This document shows, piece after piece, positions 29,101 to 42,641 of a stretch of 64,000 bases of DNA (position 1 is its first letter; the number at the start of each line of letters is the position of its first letter). The stretch is taken from positions 3,061,142 through 3,125,141 of the forward strand of contig OZ038439.1 in assembly GCA_964036275.1 (NCBI GenBank), in the 5' to 3' direction. The notes under the pieces were generated by a model. That model was not told the DNA's origin. It did not search any database and was given only the letters and a program-made list of their open reading frames with translations. This stretch comes from Litoditis marina. Taxonomy: Eukaryota; Nematoda; Chromadorea; Rhabditida; Rhabditidae. Position numbers and translations under genes: made by a program.

Positions 29101-32100
29101 TTTATTTCGCAATGTAGGTCAAAGGTACAACTACGTCAGTATTCCCGCACAAGTTCTATTGAACTTTCGCGTATTTTAAATTGAACACAATTTACGAAAC
29201 CACAAGTAAAACACAAAAACAAAATGTAGGCAGTCAAGTTTGTGTGAATGGGAAGATTAAAGTTTGTGATAACCCAAGCGCATCGGACCGGCTACACTTA
29301 TTCAATATCAATCTTCGGTTATATAGGTGGCCTTCTGCTAGCGCCGTACTTAGTATGGGAGAATATTGTTTGTCCAGCATCTGAAACACTTTTGTTAAAA
29401 TGTTTTATTTCGCAATGTAGGTCAAAGGTACAACTACGTCAGTATTCCCGCACAAGTTCTATTGAACTTTCGCGTATTTTAAATTGAACACAATTTACGA
29501 AACCACAAGTAAAACACAAAAACAAAATGTAGGCAGTCAAGTTAGTGTGAATGGGAAGATTAAAGTTTGTGATAACCCAAGCGCATCGGACCGGCTACAC
29601 TTATTCAATATCAATCTTCGGTTATATAGGTGGCCTTCTGCTAGCGCCGTACTTAGTATGGGAGAATATTGTTTGTCCAGCATCTGAAACACTTTTGTTA
29701 AAATGTTTTATTTCGCAATGTAGGTCAAAGGTACAACTACGTCAGTATTCCCGCACAAGTTCTATTGAACTTTCGCGTATTTTAAATTGAACACAATTTA
29801 CGAAACCACAAGTAAAACACAAAAACAAAATGTAGGCAGTCAAGTTTGTGTGAATGGGAAGATTAAAGTTTGTGATAACCCAAGCGCATCGGACCGGCTA
29901 CACTTATTCAATATCAATCTTCGGTTATATAGGTGGCCTTCTGCTAGCGCCGTACTTAGTATGGGAGAATATTGTTTGTCCAGCATCTGAAACACTTTTG
30001 TTAAAATGTTTTATTTCGCAATGTAGGTCAAAGGTACAACTACGTCAGTATTCCCGCACAAGTTCTATTGAACTTTCGCGTATTTTAAATTGAACACAAT
30101 TTACGAAATCACAAGTAAAACACATAAACAAAATGGAGGCAGTCAAGTTTGTGTGAATGGGAAGATTAAAGTTTGTGATAACCCAAGCGCATCGGACCGG
30201 CTACACTTATTCAATATCAATCTTCGGTTATATAGGTGGCCTTCTGCTAGCGCCGTACTTAGTATGGGAGAATATTGTTTGTCCAGCATCTGAAACACTT
30301 TTGTTAAAATGTTTTATTTTGCAATGTAGGTCAAAGGTACAACTACGTCAGTATTCCCGCACGAGTTCTATTGAACTTTCGCGTATTTTAAATTGAACAC
30401 AATTTACGAAACCACAAGTAAAACACAAAAACAAAATGTAGGCAGTCAAGTTTGTGTGAATGGGAAGATTAAAGTTTGTGATAACCCAAGCGCATCGGAC
30501 CGGCTACACTTATTCAATATCAATCTTCGGTTATATAGGTGGCCTTCTGCTAGCGCCGTACTTAGTATGGGAGAATATTGTTTGTCCAGCATCTGAAACA
30601 CTTTTGTTAAAATGTTTCATTTCGCAATGTAGGTCAAAGGTACAACTACGTCAGTATTCCCGCACAAGTTCTATTGAACTTTCGCGTATTCTAAATTGAA
30701 CACAATTTACGAAACCACAAGTAAAACACAAAAACAAAATGTAGGCAGTCAAGTTTGTGTGAATGGGAAGATTAAAGTTTGTGATAACCCAAGCGCATCG
30801 GACCGGCTACACTTATTCAATATCAATCTTCGGTTATATAGGTGGCCTTCTGCTAGCGCCGTACTTAGTATGGGAGAATATTGTTTGTCCAGCATCTGAA
30901 ACACTTTTGTTAAAATGTTTCATTTCGCAATGTAGGTCAAAGGTACAACTACGTCAGTATTCCCGCACAAGTTCTATTGAACTTTCGCGTATTTTAAATT
31001 GAACACAATTTACGAAACCACAAGTAAAACACAAAAACAAAATGTAGGCAGTCAAGTTTGTGTGAATGGGAAGATTAAAGTTTGTGATAACCCAAGCGCA
31101 TCGGACCGGCTACACTTATTCAATATCAATCTTCGGTTATATAGGTGGCCTTCTGCTAGCGCCGTACTTAGTATGGGAGAATATTGTTTGTCCAGCATCT
31201 GAAACACTTTTGTTAAAATGTTTTATTTCGCAATGTAGGTCAAAGGTACAACTACGTCAGTATTCCCGCACAAGTTCAATTGAACTTTCGCGTATTTTAA
31301 ATTGAACACAATTTACGAAATCACAAGTAAAACACATAAACAAAATTGAGGCAGTCAAGTTTGTGTGAATGGGAAGATTAAAGTTTGTGATAACCCAAGC
31401 GCATCGGACCGGCTACACTTATTCAATATCAATCTTCGGTTATATAGGTGGCCTTCTGCTAGCGCCGTACTTAGTATGGGAGAATATTGTTTGTCCAGCA
31501 TCTGAAACACTTTTGTTAAAATGTTTTATTTCGCAATGTAGGTCAAAGGTACAACTACGTCAGTATTCCCGCACAAGTTATATTGAACTTTCGCGTATTT
31601 TAAATTGAACACAATTTACGAAACCACAAGTAAAACACAAAAACAAAATGTAGGCAGTCAAGTTTGTGTGAATGGGAAGATTAAAGTTTGTGATAACCCA
31701 AGCGCATCGGACCGGCTACACTTATTCAATATCAATCTTCGGTTATATAGGTGGCCTTCTGCTAGCGCCGTACTTAGTATGGGAGAATATTGTTTGTCCA
31801 GCATCTGAAACACTTTTGTTAAAATGTTTTATTTCGCAATGTAGGTCAAAGGTACAACTACGTCAGTATTCCCGCACAAGTTCTATTGAACTTTCGCGTA
31901 TTTTAAATTGAACACAATTTACGAAATCACAAGTAAAACACATAAACAAAATGTAGGCAGTCAAGTTTGTGTGAATGGGAAGATTAAAGTTTGTGATAAC
32001 CCAAGCGCATCGGACCGGCAACACTTATTCAATATCAATCTTCGGTTATATAGGTGGCCTTCTGCTAGCGCCGTACTTAGTATGGGAGAATATTGTTTGT

Positions 32101-35100
32101 CCAGCATCTGAAACACTTTTGTTAAAATGTTTTATTTTGCAATGTAGGTCAAAGGTACAACTACGTCAGTATTCCCGCACAAGTTCTATTGAACTTTCGC
32201 GTATTTTAAATTGAACACAATTTACGAAACCACAAGTAAAACACAAAAACAAAATGTAGGCAGTCAAGTTTGTGTGAATGGGAAGATTAAAGTTTGTGAT
32301 AACCCAAGCGCATCGGACCGGCTACACTTATTCAATATCAATCTTCGGTTATATAGGTGGCCTTCTGCTAGCGCCGTACTTAGTATGGGAGAATATTGTT
32401 TGTCCAGCATCTGAAACACTTTTGTTAAAATGTTTCATTTCGCAATGTAGGTCAAAGGTACAACTACGTCAGTATTCCCGCACAAGTTCTATTGAACTTT
32501 CGCGTATTTTAAATTGAACACAATTTACGAAACCACAAGTAAAACACAAAAACAAAATGTAGGCAGTCAAGTTTGTGTGAATGGGAAAATTAAAGTTTGT
32601 GATAACCCAAGCGCATCGGACCGGCTACACTTATTCAATATCAATCTTCGGTTATATAGGTGGCCTTCTGCTAGCGCCGTACTTAGTATGGGAGAATATT
32701 GTTTGTCCAGCATCTGAAACACTTTTGTTAAAATGTTTCATTTCGCAATGTAGGTCAAAGGTACAACTACGTCAGTATTCCCGCACCAGTTCTATTGAAC
32801 TTTCGCGTATTTTAAATTGAACACAATTTACGAAACCACAAGTAAAACACAAAAACAAAATGTAGGCAGTCAAGTTTGTGTGAATGGGAAGATTAAAGTT
32901 TGTGATAACCCAAGCGCATCGGACCGGCTACACTTATTCAATATCAATCTTCGGTTATATAGGTGGCCTTCTGCTAGCGCCGTACTTAGTATGGGAGAAT
33001 ATTGTTTGTCCAGCATCTGAAACACTTTTGTTAAAATGTTTCATTTCGCAATGTAGGTCAAAGGTACAACTACGTCAGTATTCCCGCACAAGTTCTATTG
33101 AACTTTCGCGTATTTTAAATTGAACACAATTTACGAAACCACAAGTAAAACACAAAAACAAAATGTAGGCAGTCAAGTTTGTGTGAATGGGAAAATTAAA
33201 GTTTGTGATAACCCAAGCGCATCGGACCGGCTACACTTATTCAATATCAATCTTCGGTTATATAGGTGGCCTTCTGCTAGCGCCGTACTTAGTATGGGAG
33301 AATATTGTTTGTCCAGCATCTGAAACACTTTTGTTAAAATGTTTCATTTCGCAATGTAGGTCAAAGGTACAACTACGTCAGTATTCCCGCACCAGTTCTA
33401 TTGAACTTTCGCGTATTTTAAATTGAACACAATTTACGAAACCACAAGTAAAACACAAAAACAAAATGTAGGCAGTCAAGTTTGTGTGAATGGGAAGATT
33501 AAAGTTTGTGATAACCCAAGCGCATCGGACCGGCTACACTTATTCAATATCAATCTTCGGTTATATAGGTGGCCTTCTGCTAGCGCCGTACTTAGTATGG
33601 GAGAATATTGTTTGTCCAGCATCTGAAACACTTTTGTTAAAATGTTTCATTTCGCAATGTAGGTCAAAGGTACAACTACGTCAGTATTCCCGCACAAGTT
33701 CTATTGAACTTTCGCGTATTTTAAATTGAACACAATTTACGAAACCACAAGTAAAACACAAAAACAAAATGTAGGCAGTCAAGTTTGTGTGAATGGGAAG
33801 ATTAAAGTTTGTGATAACCCAAGCGCATCGGACCGGCTACACTTATTCAATATCAATCTTCGGTTATATAGGTGGCCTTCTGCTAGCGCCGTACTTAGTA
33901 TGGGAGAATATTGTTTGTCCAACATCTGAAACACTTTTGTTAAAATGTTTCATTTCGCAATGTAGGTCAAAGGTACAACTACGTCAGTATTCCCGCACAA
34001 TTTCTATTGAACTTTCGCGTATTTTAAATTGAACACAATTTACGAAACCACAAGTAAAACACAAAAACAAAATGTAGGCAGTCAAGTTTGTGTGAATGGG
34101 AAGATTAAAGTTTGTGATAACCCAAGCGCATCGGACCGGCTACACTTATTCAATATCAATCTTCGGTTATATAGGTGGCCTTCTGCTAGCGCCGTACTTA
34201 GTATGGGAGAATATTGTTTGTCCAGCATCTGAAACACTTTTGTTAAAATGTTTCATTTCGCAATGTAGGTCAAAGGTACAACTACGTCAGTATTCCCGCA
34301 CAAGTTCTATTGAACTTTCGCGTATTCTAAATTGAACACAATTTACGAAACCACAAGTAAAACACAAAAACAAAATGTAGGCAGTCAAGTTTGTGTGAAT
34401 GGGAAGATTAAAGTTTGTGATAACCCAAGCGCATCGGACCGGCTACACTTATTCAATATCAATCTTCGGTTATATAGGTGGCCTTCTGCTAGCGCCGTAC
34501 TTAGTATGGGAGAATATTGTTTGTCCAGCATCTGAAACACTTTTGTTAAAATGTTTCATTTCGCAATGTAGGTCAAAGGTACAACTACGTCAGTATTCCC
34601 GCACAAGTTCTATTGAACTTTCGCGTGTTTTAAATTGAACACAATTTACGAAACCACAAGTAAAACACAAAAACAAAATGTAGGCAGTCAAGTTTGTGTG
34701 AATGGGAAGATTAAAGTTTGTGATAACCCAAGCGTATCGGACCGGCTACACTTATTCAATATCAATCTTCGGTTGTATAGGTGGCCTTCTGCTAGCGCCG
34801 TACTTAGTATGGGAGAATATTGTTTGTCCAGCATCTGAAACACTTTTGTTAAAATGTTTCATTTCGCAATGTAGGTCAAAGGTACAACTACGTCAGTATT
34901 CCCGCACAATTTCTATTGAACTTTCGCGTATTTTAAATTGAACACAATTTACGAAACCACAAGTAAAACACAAAAACAAAATGTAGGCAGTCAAGTTAGT
35001 GTGAATGGGAAGATTAAAGTTTGTGATAACCCAAGCGCATCGGACCGGCTACACTTATTCAATATCAATCTTCGGTTATATAGGTGGCCTTCTGCTAGCG

Positions 35101-38100
35101 CCGTACTTAGTATGGGAGAATATTGTTTGTCCAGCATCTGAAACACTTTTGTTAAAATGTTTTATTTCGCAGTGTAGGTCAAAGGTACAACTACGTCAGT
35201 ATTCCCGCACAAGTTATATTGAACTTTCGCGTATTTTAAATTGAACACAATTTACGAAACCACAAGTAAAACACAAAAACAAAATGTAGGCAGTCAAGTT
35301 TGTGTGAATGGGAAGATTAAAGTTTGTGATAACCCAAGCGCATCGGACCGGCTACACTTATTCAATATCAATCTTCGGTTATATAGGTGGCCTTCTGCTA
35401 GCGCCGTACTTAGTATGGGAGAATATTGTTTGTCCAGCATCTGAAACACTTTTGTTAAAATGTTTTATTTCGCAATGTAGGTCAAAGGTACAACTACGTC
35501 AGTATTCCCGCACAAGTTCTATTGAACTTTCGCGTATTTTAAATTGAACACAATTTACGAAATCACAAGTAAAACACATAAACAAAATGTAGGCAGTCAA
35601 GTTTGTGTGAATGGGAAGATTAAAGTTTGTGATAACCCAAGCGCATCGGACCGGCAACACTTATTCAATATCAATCTTCGGTTATATAGGTGGCCTTCTG
35701 CTAGCGCCGTACTTAGTATGGGAGAATATTGTTTGTCCAGCATCTGAAACACTTTTGTTAAAATGTTTTATTTCGCAATGTAGGTCAAAGGTACAACTAC
35801 GTCAGTATTCCCGCACAAGTTCTATTGAACTTTCGCGTATTTTAAATTGAACACAATTTACGAAATCACAAGTAAAACACATAAACAAAATGTAGGCAGT
35901 CAAGTTTGTGTGAATGGGAAGATTAAAGTTTGTGATAACCCAAGCGCATCGGACCGGCTACACTTATTCAATATCAATCTTCGGTTATATAGGTGGCCTT
36001 CTGCTAGCGCCGTACTTAGTATGGGAGAATATTGTTTGTCCAGCATCTGAAACACTTTTGTTAAAATGTTTCATTTCGCAATGTAGGTCAAAGGTACAAC
36101 TACGTCAGTATTCCCGCACAAGTTCTATTGAACTTTCGCGTATTTTAAATTGAACACAATTTACGAAACCACAAGTAAAACACAAAAACAAAATGTAGGC
36201 AGTCAAGTTTGTGTGAATGGGAAGATTAAAGTTTGTGATAACCCAAGCGCATCGGACCGGCTACACTTATTCAATATCAATCTTCGGTTATATAGGTGGC
36301 CTTCTGCTAGCGCCGTACTTAGTATGGGAGAATATTGTTTGTCCAACATCTGAAACACTTTTGTTAAAATGTTTCATTTCGCAATGTAGGTCAAAGGTAC
36401 AACTACGTCAGTATTCCCGCACAAGTTCTATTGAACTTTCGCGTATTTTAAATTGAACACAATTTACGAAACCACAAGTAAAACACAAAAACAAAATGTA
36501 GGCAGTCAAGTTTGTGTGAATGGGAAGATTAAAGTTTGTGATAACCCAAGCGCATCGGACCGGCTACACTTATTCAATATCAATCTTCGGTTATATAGGT
36601 GGCCTTCTGCTAGCGCCGTACTTAGTATGGGAGAATATTGTTTGTCCAACATCTGAAACACTTTTGTTAAAATGTTTCATTTCGCAATGTAGGTCAAAGG
36701 TACAACTACGTCAGTATTCCCGCACAATTTCTATTGAACTTTCGCGTATTTTAAATTGAACACAATTTACGAAACCACAAGTAAAACACAAAAACAAAAT
36801 GTAGGCAGTCAAGTTTGTGTGAATGGGAAGATTAAAGTTTGTGATAACCCAAGCGCATCGGACCGGCTACACTTATTCAATATCAATCTTCGGTTATATA
36901 GGTGGCCTTCTGCTAGCGCCGTACTTAGTATGGGAGAATATTGTTTGTCCAGCATCTGAAACACTTTTGTTAAAATGTTTTATTTCGCAATGTAGGTCAA
37001 AGGTACAACTACGTCAGTATTCCCGCACAAGTTATATTGAACTTTCGCGTATTTTAAATTGAACACAATTTACGAAACCACAAGTAAAACACAAAAACAA
37101 AATGTAGGCAGTCAAGTTTGTGTGAATGGGAAGATTAAAGTTTGTGATAACCCAAGCGCATCGGACCGGCTACACTTATTCAATATCAATCTTCGGTTAT
37201 ATAGGTGGCCTTCTGCTAGCGCCGTACTTAGTATGGGAGAATATTGTTTGTCCAGCATCTGAAACACTTTTGTTAAAATGTTTCATTTCGCAATGTAGGT
37301 CAAAGGTACAACTACGTCAGTATTCCCGCACAATTTCTATTGAACTTTCGCGTATTTTAAATTGAACACAATTTACGAAACCACAAGTAAAACACAAAAA
37401 AAAATGTAGGCAGTCAAGTTTGTGTGAATGGGAAGATTAAAGTTTGTGATAACCCAAGCGCATCGGACCGGCTACACTTATTCAATATCAATCTTCGGTT
37501 ATATAGGTGGCCTTCTGCTAGCGCCGTACTTAGTATGGGAGAATATTGTTTGTCCAGCATCTGAAACACTTTTGTTAAAATGTTTTATTTCGCAATGTAG
37601 GTCAAAGGTACAACTACGTCAGTATTCCCGCACAAGTTATATTGAACTTTCGCGTATTTTAAATTGAACACAATTTACGAAACCACAAGTAAAACACAAA
37701 AACAAAATGTAGGCAGTCAAGTTTGTGTGAATGGGAAGATTAAAGTTTGTGATAACCCAAGCGCATCGGACCGGCTACACTTATTCAATATCAATCTTCG
37801 GTTATATAGGTGGCCTTCTGCTAGCGCCGTACTTAGTATGGGAGAATATTGTTTGTCCAGCATCTGAAACACTTTTGTTAAAATGTTTCATTTCGCAATG
37901 TAGGTCAAAGGTACAACTACGTCAGTATTCCCGCACAATTTCTATTGAACTTTCGCGTATTTTAAATTGAACACAATTTACGAAACCACAAGTAAAACAC
38001 AAAAAAAAATGTAGGCAGTCAAGTTTGTGTGAATGGGAAGATTAAAGTTTGTGATAACCCAAGCGCATCGGACCGGCTACACTTATTCAATATCAATCTT

Positions 38101-39229
38101 CGGTTATATAGGTGGCCTTCTGCTAGCGCCGTACTTAGTATGGGAGAATATTGTTTGTCCAGCTTCTGAAACACTTTTGTTAAAATGTTTTATTTCGCAA
38201 TGTAGGTCAAAGGTACAACTACGTCAGTATTCCCGCACAAGTTCTATTGAACTTTCGCGTATTTTAAATTGAACACAGTTTACGAAACCACAAGTAAAAC
38301 ACAGAAACAAAATGTAGGCAGTCAAGTTTGTGTGAATGGGAAGATTAAAGTTTGTGATAACCCAAGCGCATCGGACCGGCTACACTTATTCAATATCAAT
38401 CTTCGGTTATATAGGTGGCCTTCTGCTAGCGCCGTACTTAGTATGGGAGAATATTGTTTGTCCAGCATCTGAAACACTTTTGTTAAAATGTTTCATTTCG
38501 CAATGTAGGTCAAAGGTACAACTACGTCAGTATTCCCGCACAATTTCTATTGAACTTTCGCGTATTTTAAATTGAACACAATTTACGAAACCACAAGTAA
38601 AACACAAAAAAAAATGTAGGCAGTCAAGTTTGTGTGAATGGGAAGATTAAAGTTTGTGATAACCCAAGCGCATCGGACCGGCTACACTTATTCAATATCA
38701 ATCTTCGGTTATATAGGTGGCCTTCTGCTAGCGCCGTACTTAGTATGGGAGAATATTGTTTGTCCAGCATCTGAAACACTTTTGTTAAAATGTTTTATTT
38801 CGCAATGTAGGTCAAAGGTACAACTACGTCAGTATTCCCGCACAAGTTCTATTGAACTTTCGCGTATTTTAAATTGAACACAATTTACGAAACCACAAGT
38901 AAAACACAAAAACAAAATGTAGGCAGTCAAGTTTGTGTGAATGGGAAGATTAAAGTTTGTGATAACCCAAGCGCATCGGACCGGCTACACTTATTCAATA
39001 TCAATCTTCGGTTATATAGGTGGCCTTCTGCTAGCGCCGTACTTAGTATGGGAGAATATTGTTTGTCCAGCTTCTGAAACACTTTTGTTAAAATGTTTTA
39101 TTTCGCAATGTAGGTCAAAGGTACAACTACGTCAGTATTCCCGCACAAGTTCTATTGAACTTTCGCGTATTTTAAATTGAACACAGTTTACGAAACCACA
39201 AGTAAAACACAGAAACAAAATGTAGGCAG

Positions 39230-39940
39230 TAGGGTTGTTAGAATTGGAATTGGAATTGGAATTGGAATTGATAGAATTGAGATAATCACCCAAAAGAATT
39301 GCAATTCCAATTCTTTTTGTCTGTCGAAAAGAATTGGAATTGCAATTCCAATTCTTTTGTATGTCGAAAATGGTTGGAATTGCAATTCCAATTCTTTTGT
39401 ATGTCGAAAAATTTCTGGAATTGCAATTCCAATTCTTTCGTATATCAGATCAACTGGAATTGGAATTGGAATTGACTTGATTTTCGCTCAGAATTAATTC
39501 AGAATCGATTTACAATTCCATGCTGTTTTTCCTTGTTCATTATCAAATTACCATTGTTCCTTATGTATTTCGTTCAATGGAACCAAAGTGAACATTGTTT
39601 ATCTTCGTTCTTTGAAGAAAAAAACTGACATGAAGTTGTAAACACAGTCAATTCCAATCAATTCCAATCAATTCCAATCAATTCCAATGGAATTGGAATT
39701 GAGAATCTGAGATTTCGAGGAATTGATCGGAATTGGAATTGGAATTGAGCAGTTTTTGAAAATCTAAAAGAATTGGAATTGGAATTGAGTGGTTTTGCGA
39801 ATTGCAAAAGAATTGGAATTGGAATTGAGTGGTTTTCGAGAATTGAAAAAGAATTGGGATTGGAATTGAGTGGTTTTTGAGAAACGAAAAAGAATTGGAA
39901 TTGGAATTGACTTGATTTTTGGAATTGATTAACAACCCTA
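39230..39940. mobile_element. hAT-like non-autonomous element filled with GGAATT repeats
   Basis: The element starts TAGGGTTGTTAG and ends TTAACAACCCTA, an inverted repeat of about 11 bp, and is flanked by exact 8 bp direct repeats GTAGGCAG (39222-39229 and 39941-39948). Both the 8 bp duplication and the TAGGG terminus fit the hAT superfamily. Inside, both arms consist of short runs of gaattg/ggaatt, including several ggaattgcaattcc palindromes separated by ttttgtatgtcgaaaa-type spacers. A middle segment (about 39490-39650) is non-repetitive. There is no transposase. An uninterrupted, otherwise near-identical unit lies downstream at about 40403-40713 and serves as the empty site. Confidence 0.87.
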
Positions 39941-40198
39941 GTAGGCAGTCAAGTTTGTGTGAATGGGAAGATTAAAGTTTGTGATAACCCAAGCGCATCG
40001 GACCGGCTACACTTATTCAATATCAAACTTCGGTTATATAGGTGGCCTTCTGCTAGCGCCGTACTTAGTATGGGAGAATATTGTTTGTCCAGCATCTGAA
40101 ACACTTTTGTTAAAATGTTTCATTTCGCATTGTAGGTCAAAGGTACAACTACGTCAGTATTCCCGCACAATTTCTATTGAACTTTTGCGTATTTTAAA

Positions 40199-40406
40199 TT
40201 GAACACAATTTACGAAACCACAAGTAAAACACAATCTTCGGTTATATAGGTGGCCTTCTGCTAGCGCCGTACTTAGTATGGGAGAATATTGTTTGTCCAG
40301 CATCTGAAACACTTTTGTTAAAATGTTTTATTTCGCAATGTAGGTCAAAGGTACAACTACGTCAGTATTCCCGCACAAGTTCTATTGAACTTTCGCGTAT
40401 TTTAAA
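40199..40406 (+). repeat. Truncated satellite unit (95 bp deletion)
   Basis: After aagtaaaaca the sequence jumps to caatcttcgg, skipping the segment from aaaacaaaatg to aatat. A caa shared by both edges suggests microhomology-mediated deletion or slippage within the array. Confidence 0.85.
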
Positions 40407-42390
40407 TTGAACACAGTTTACGAAACCACAAGTAAAACACAGAAACAAAATGTAGGCAGTCAAGTTTGTGTGAATGGGAAGATTAAAGTTTGTGATAACC
40501 CAAGCGCATCGGACCGGCTACACTTATTCAATATCAATCTTCGGTTATATAGGTGGCCTTCTGCTAGCGCCGTACTTAGTATGGGAGAATATTGTTTGTC
40601 CAGCATCTGAAACACTTTTGTTAAAATGTTTCATTTCGCATTGTAGGTCAAAGGTACAACTACGTCAGTATTCCCGCACAATTTCTATTGAACTTTTGCG
40701 TATTTTAAATTGAACACAATTTACGAAACCACAAGTAAAACACAAAAACAAAATGTAGGCAGTCAAGTTAGTGTGAATGGGAAGATTAAAGTTTGTGATA
40801 ACCCAAGCGCATCGGACCGGCTACACTTATTCAATATCAATCTTCGGTTATATAGGTGGCCTTCTGCTAGCGCCGTACTTAGTATGGGAGAATATTGTTT
40901 GTCCAGCATCTGAAACACTTTTGTTAAAATGTTTTATTTCGCAATGTAGGTCAAAGGTACAACTACGTCAGTATTCCCGCACAAGTTCTATTGAACTTTC
41001 GCGTATTTTAAATTGAACACAATTTACGAAACCACAAGTAAAACACAAAAACAAAATGTAGGCAGTCAAGTTTGTGTGAATGGGAAGATTAGAGTTTGTG
41101 ATAACCCAAGCGCATCGGACCGGCTACACTTATTCAATATCAATCTTCGGTTATATAGGTGGTCTTCTGCTAGCGCCGTACTTAGTATGGAAGAATATTG
41201 TTTATCCAGCATCTGAAACACTTTTGTTAAAATGTTTTATTTCGCAATGTAGGTCAAAGGTACAACTACGTCAGTATTCCCGCACAAGTTCTATTGAACT
41301 TTCGCGTATTTTAAATTGAACACAATTAACGAAACCACAAGTAAAACACAAAAACAAAATGTAGGCAGTCAAGTTTGTGTGAATGGGAAGATTAAAGTTT
41401 GTGATAACCCAAGCGCATCGGACCGGCTACACTTATTCAATATCAATCTTCGGTTATATAGGTGGCCTTCTGCTAGCGCCGTACTTAGTATGGGAGAATA
41501 TTGTTTGTCCAGCATCTGAAACACTTTTGTTAAAATGTTTTATTTCGCAATGTAGGTCAAAGGTACAACTACGTCAGTATTCCCGCACAAGTTCTATTGA
41601 ACTTTCGCGTATTTTAAATTGAACACAATTTACGAAACCACAAGTAAAACACAAAAACAAAATGTAGGCAGTCAAGTTTGTGTGAATGGAAAAATTAAAG
41701 TTTGTGATAACCCAAGCGCATCGGACCGGCTACACTTATTCAATATCAATCTTCGGTTATATAGGTGGCCTTCTGCTAGCGCCGTACTTAGTATGGGAGA
41801 ATATTGTTTGTCCAGCATCTAAAATACTTTTGTTAAAATGTTTTATTTCGCAATGTAAGTCAAAGGTACAACTACGTCAGTATTCCCGCACAAGTTCTAT
41901 TGAACTTTCGCGTATTTTAAATTGAACACAATTTACGAAACCACAAGTAAAACACAAAAACAAAATGTAGGCAGTCAAGTTTGTGTGAATGGGAAGATTA
42001 AAGTTTGTGATAACCCAAGCGCATCGGACCGGCTACACTTATTCAATATCAATCTTCGGTTATATAGGTGGTCTTCTGCTAGCGCCGTACTTAGTATGGG
42101 AGAATATTGTTTGTCCAGCATCTGAAACACTTTTGTTAAAATGTTTTATTTCGCAATGTAGGTCAAAGGTACAACTACGTCAGTATTCCCGCACAAGTTC
42201 TATTGATCTTTCGCGTATTTTAAATTGAACACAATTTGGGAAACCACAAGTAAAACACAAAAACAAAATGTAGGCAGTCAAGTTTGTGTGAATGGGAAGA
42301 TTAAAGTTTGTGATAACCCAAGCGCATCGGACCGGCTACACTTATTCAATATCAATCTTCGGTTATATAGGTGGCCTTCTGCTAGCGCCG

Positions 42391-42450
42391 AGAATAAGGT
42401 CAGACAGAGTGATTTCTTCTCTCTCGCCGATTTATGATTTGTGAGATGGA
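42391..42450. other. Spacer between the satellite end and the inverted copy
   Basis: About 60 bp of sequence unrelated to the unit, except for agaata just after the junction, which matches the unit 13 bp further on. This is the turning point between the direct array and the inverted copy. Confidence 0.6.
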
Positions 42451-42641
42451 AGGAGACCAATGTCAATCGCGAAATAAAAAAGCGACCGATACTAGATACG
42501 GCACAAGCAGGAGGCCGCCTATATATACGATGGCGTTTTCAGATGGAATGTACACGGTCCGATGTGCTTGGGTTATCAGACAAACTTGGTTTCCACCCCA
42601 TTCACACAAAATTGACTGGGCACATTTTTATTTGTTGACAG
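42451..42641 (-). repeat. Diverged inverted copy of the satellite unit
   Basis: The plus strand here matches the reverse complement of the unit over about 190 bp: gcgaaataaaa, then (after about 35 bp missing) ccgatactagatacggc against the unit's ccatactaagtacggc, then ggaggccgcctatata, acggtccgatgtgcttgg, gttatcagacaaactt, ccattcacacaaa and ttgactg. Identity is clearly lower than between array units. It may be an ancestral copy, a relic of an inversion at the array edge, or the source from which the satellite grew. Confidence 0.8.

Larger units (their letters stand above)
26231..42390 (+). repeat. 303 bp tandem satellite, right block (~51 copies)
   Basis: The same unit and orientation resume at the TTAA on the right side of the insertion and run to 42390, where the last unit stops inside gctagcgccg. 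Higher-order structure is again visible: the ggcaacac variant recurs 12 units apart (near 32018 and 35655), the aaattaaag variant (near 32586 and 33192) alternates in 606 bp dimers, and a shortened A-tract (cacaaaaaaaaatg) recurs every 605 bp at about 37390, 37995 and 38600. A 711 bp element sits at 39230-39940. The unit before 40407 is only about 208 bp long. Confidence 0.98.

Noticed and set aside
39188..39935. Gln/Asn/Ile-rich frames in the GGAATT element
   Set aside because: Simple-sequence translation (GIGIGI, FQFQF) inside a non-autonomous element.
1..42390. CRISPR array
   Set aside because: There are no spacers between short repeats. The whole 303 bp unit repeats in a eukaryotic context.
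42..42437. Hundreds of 67- and 79-codon open frames in the satellite
   Set aside because: They repeat every 303 bp with the unit. The 67-codon ones need a TTG start, and replacement changes are frequent. They reflect the repeat, not genes.
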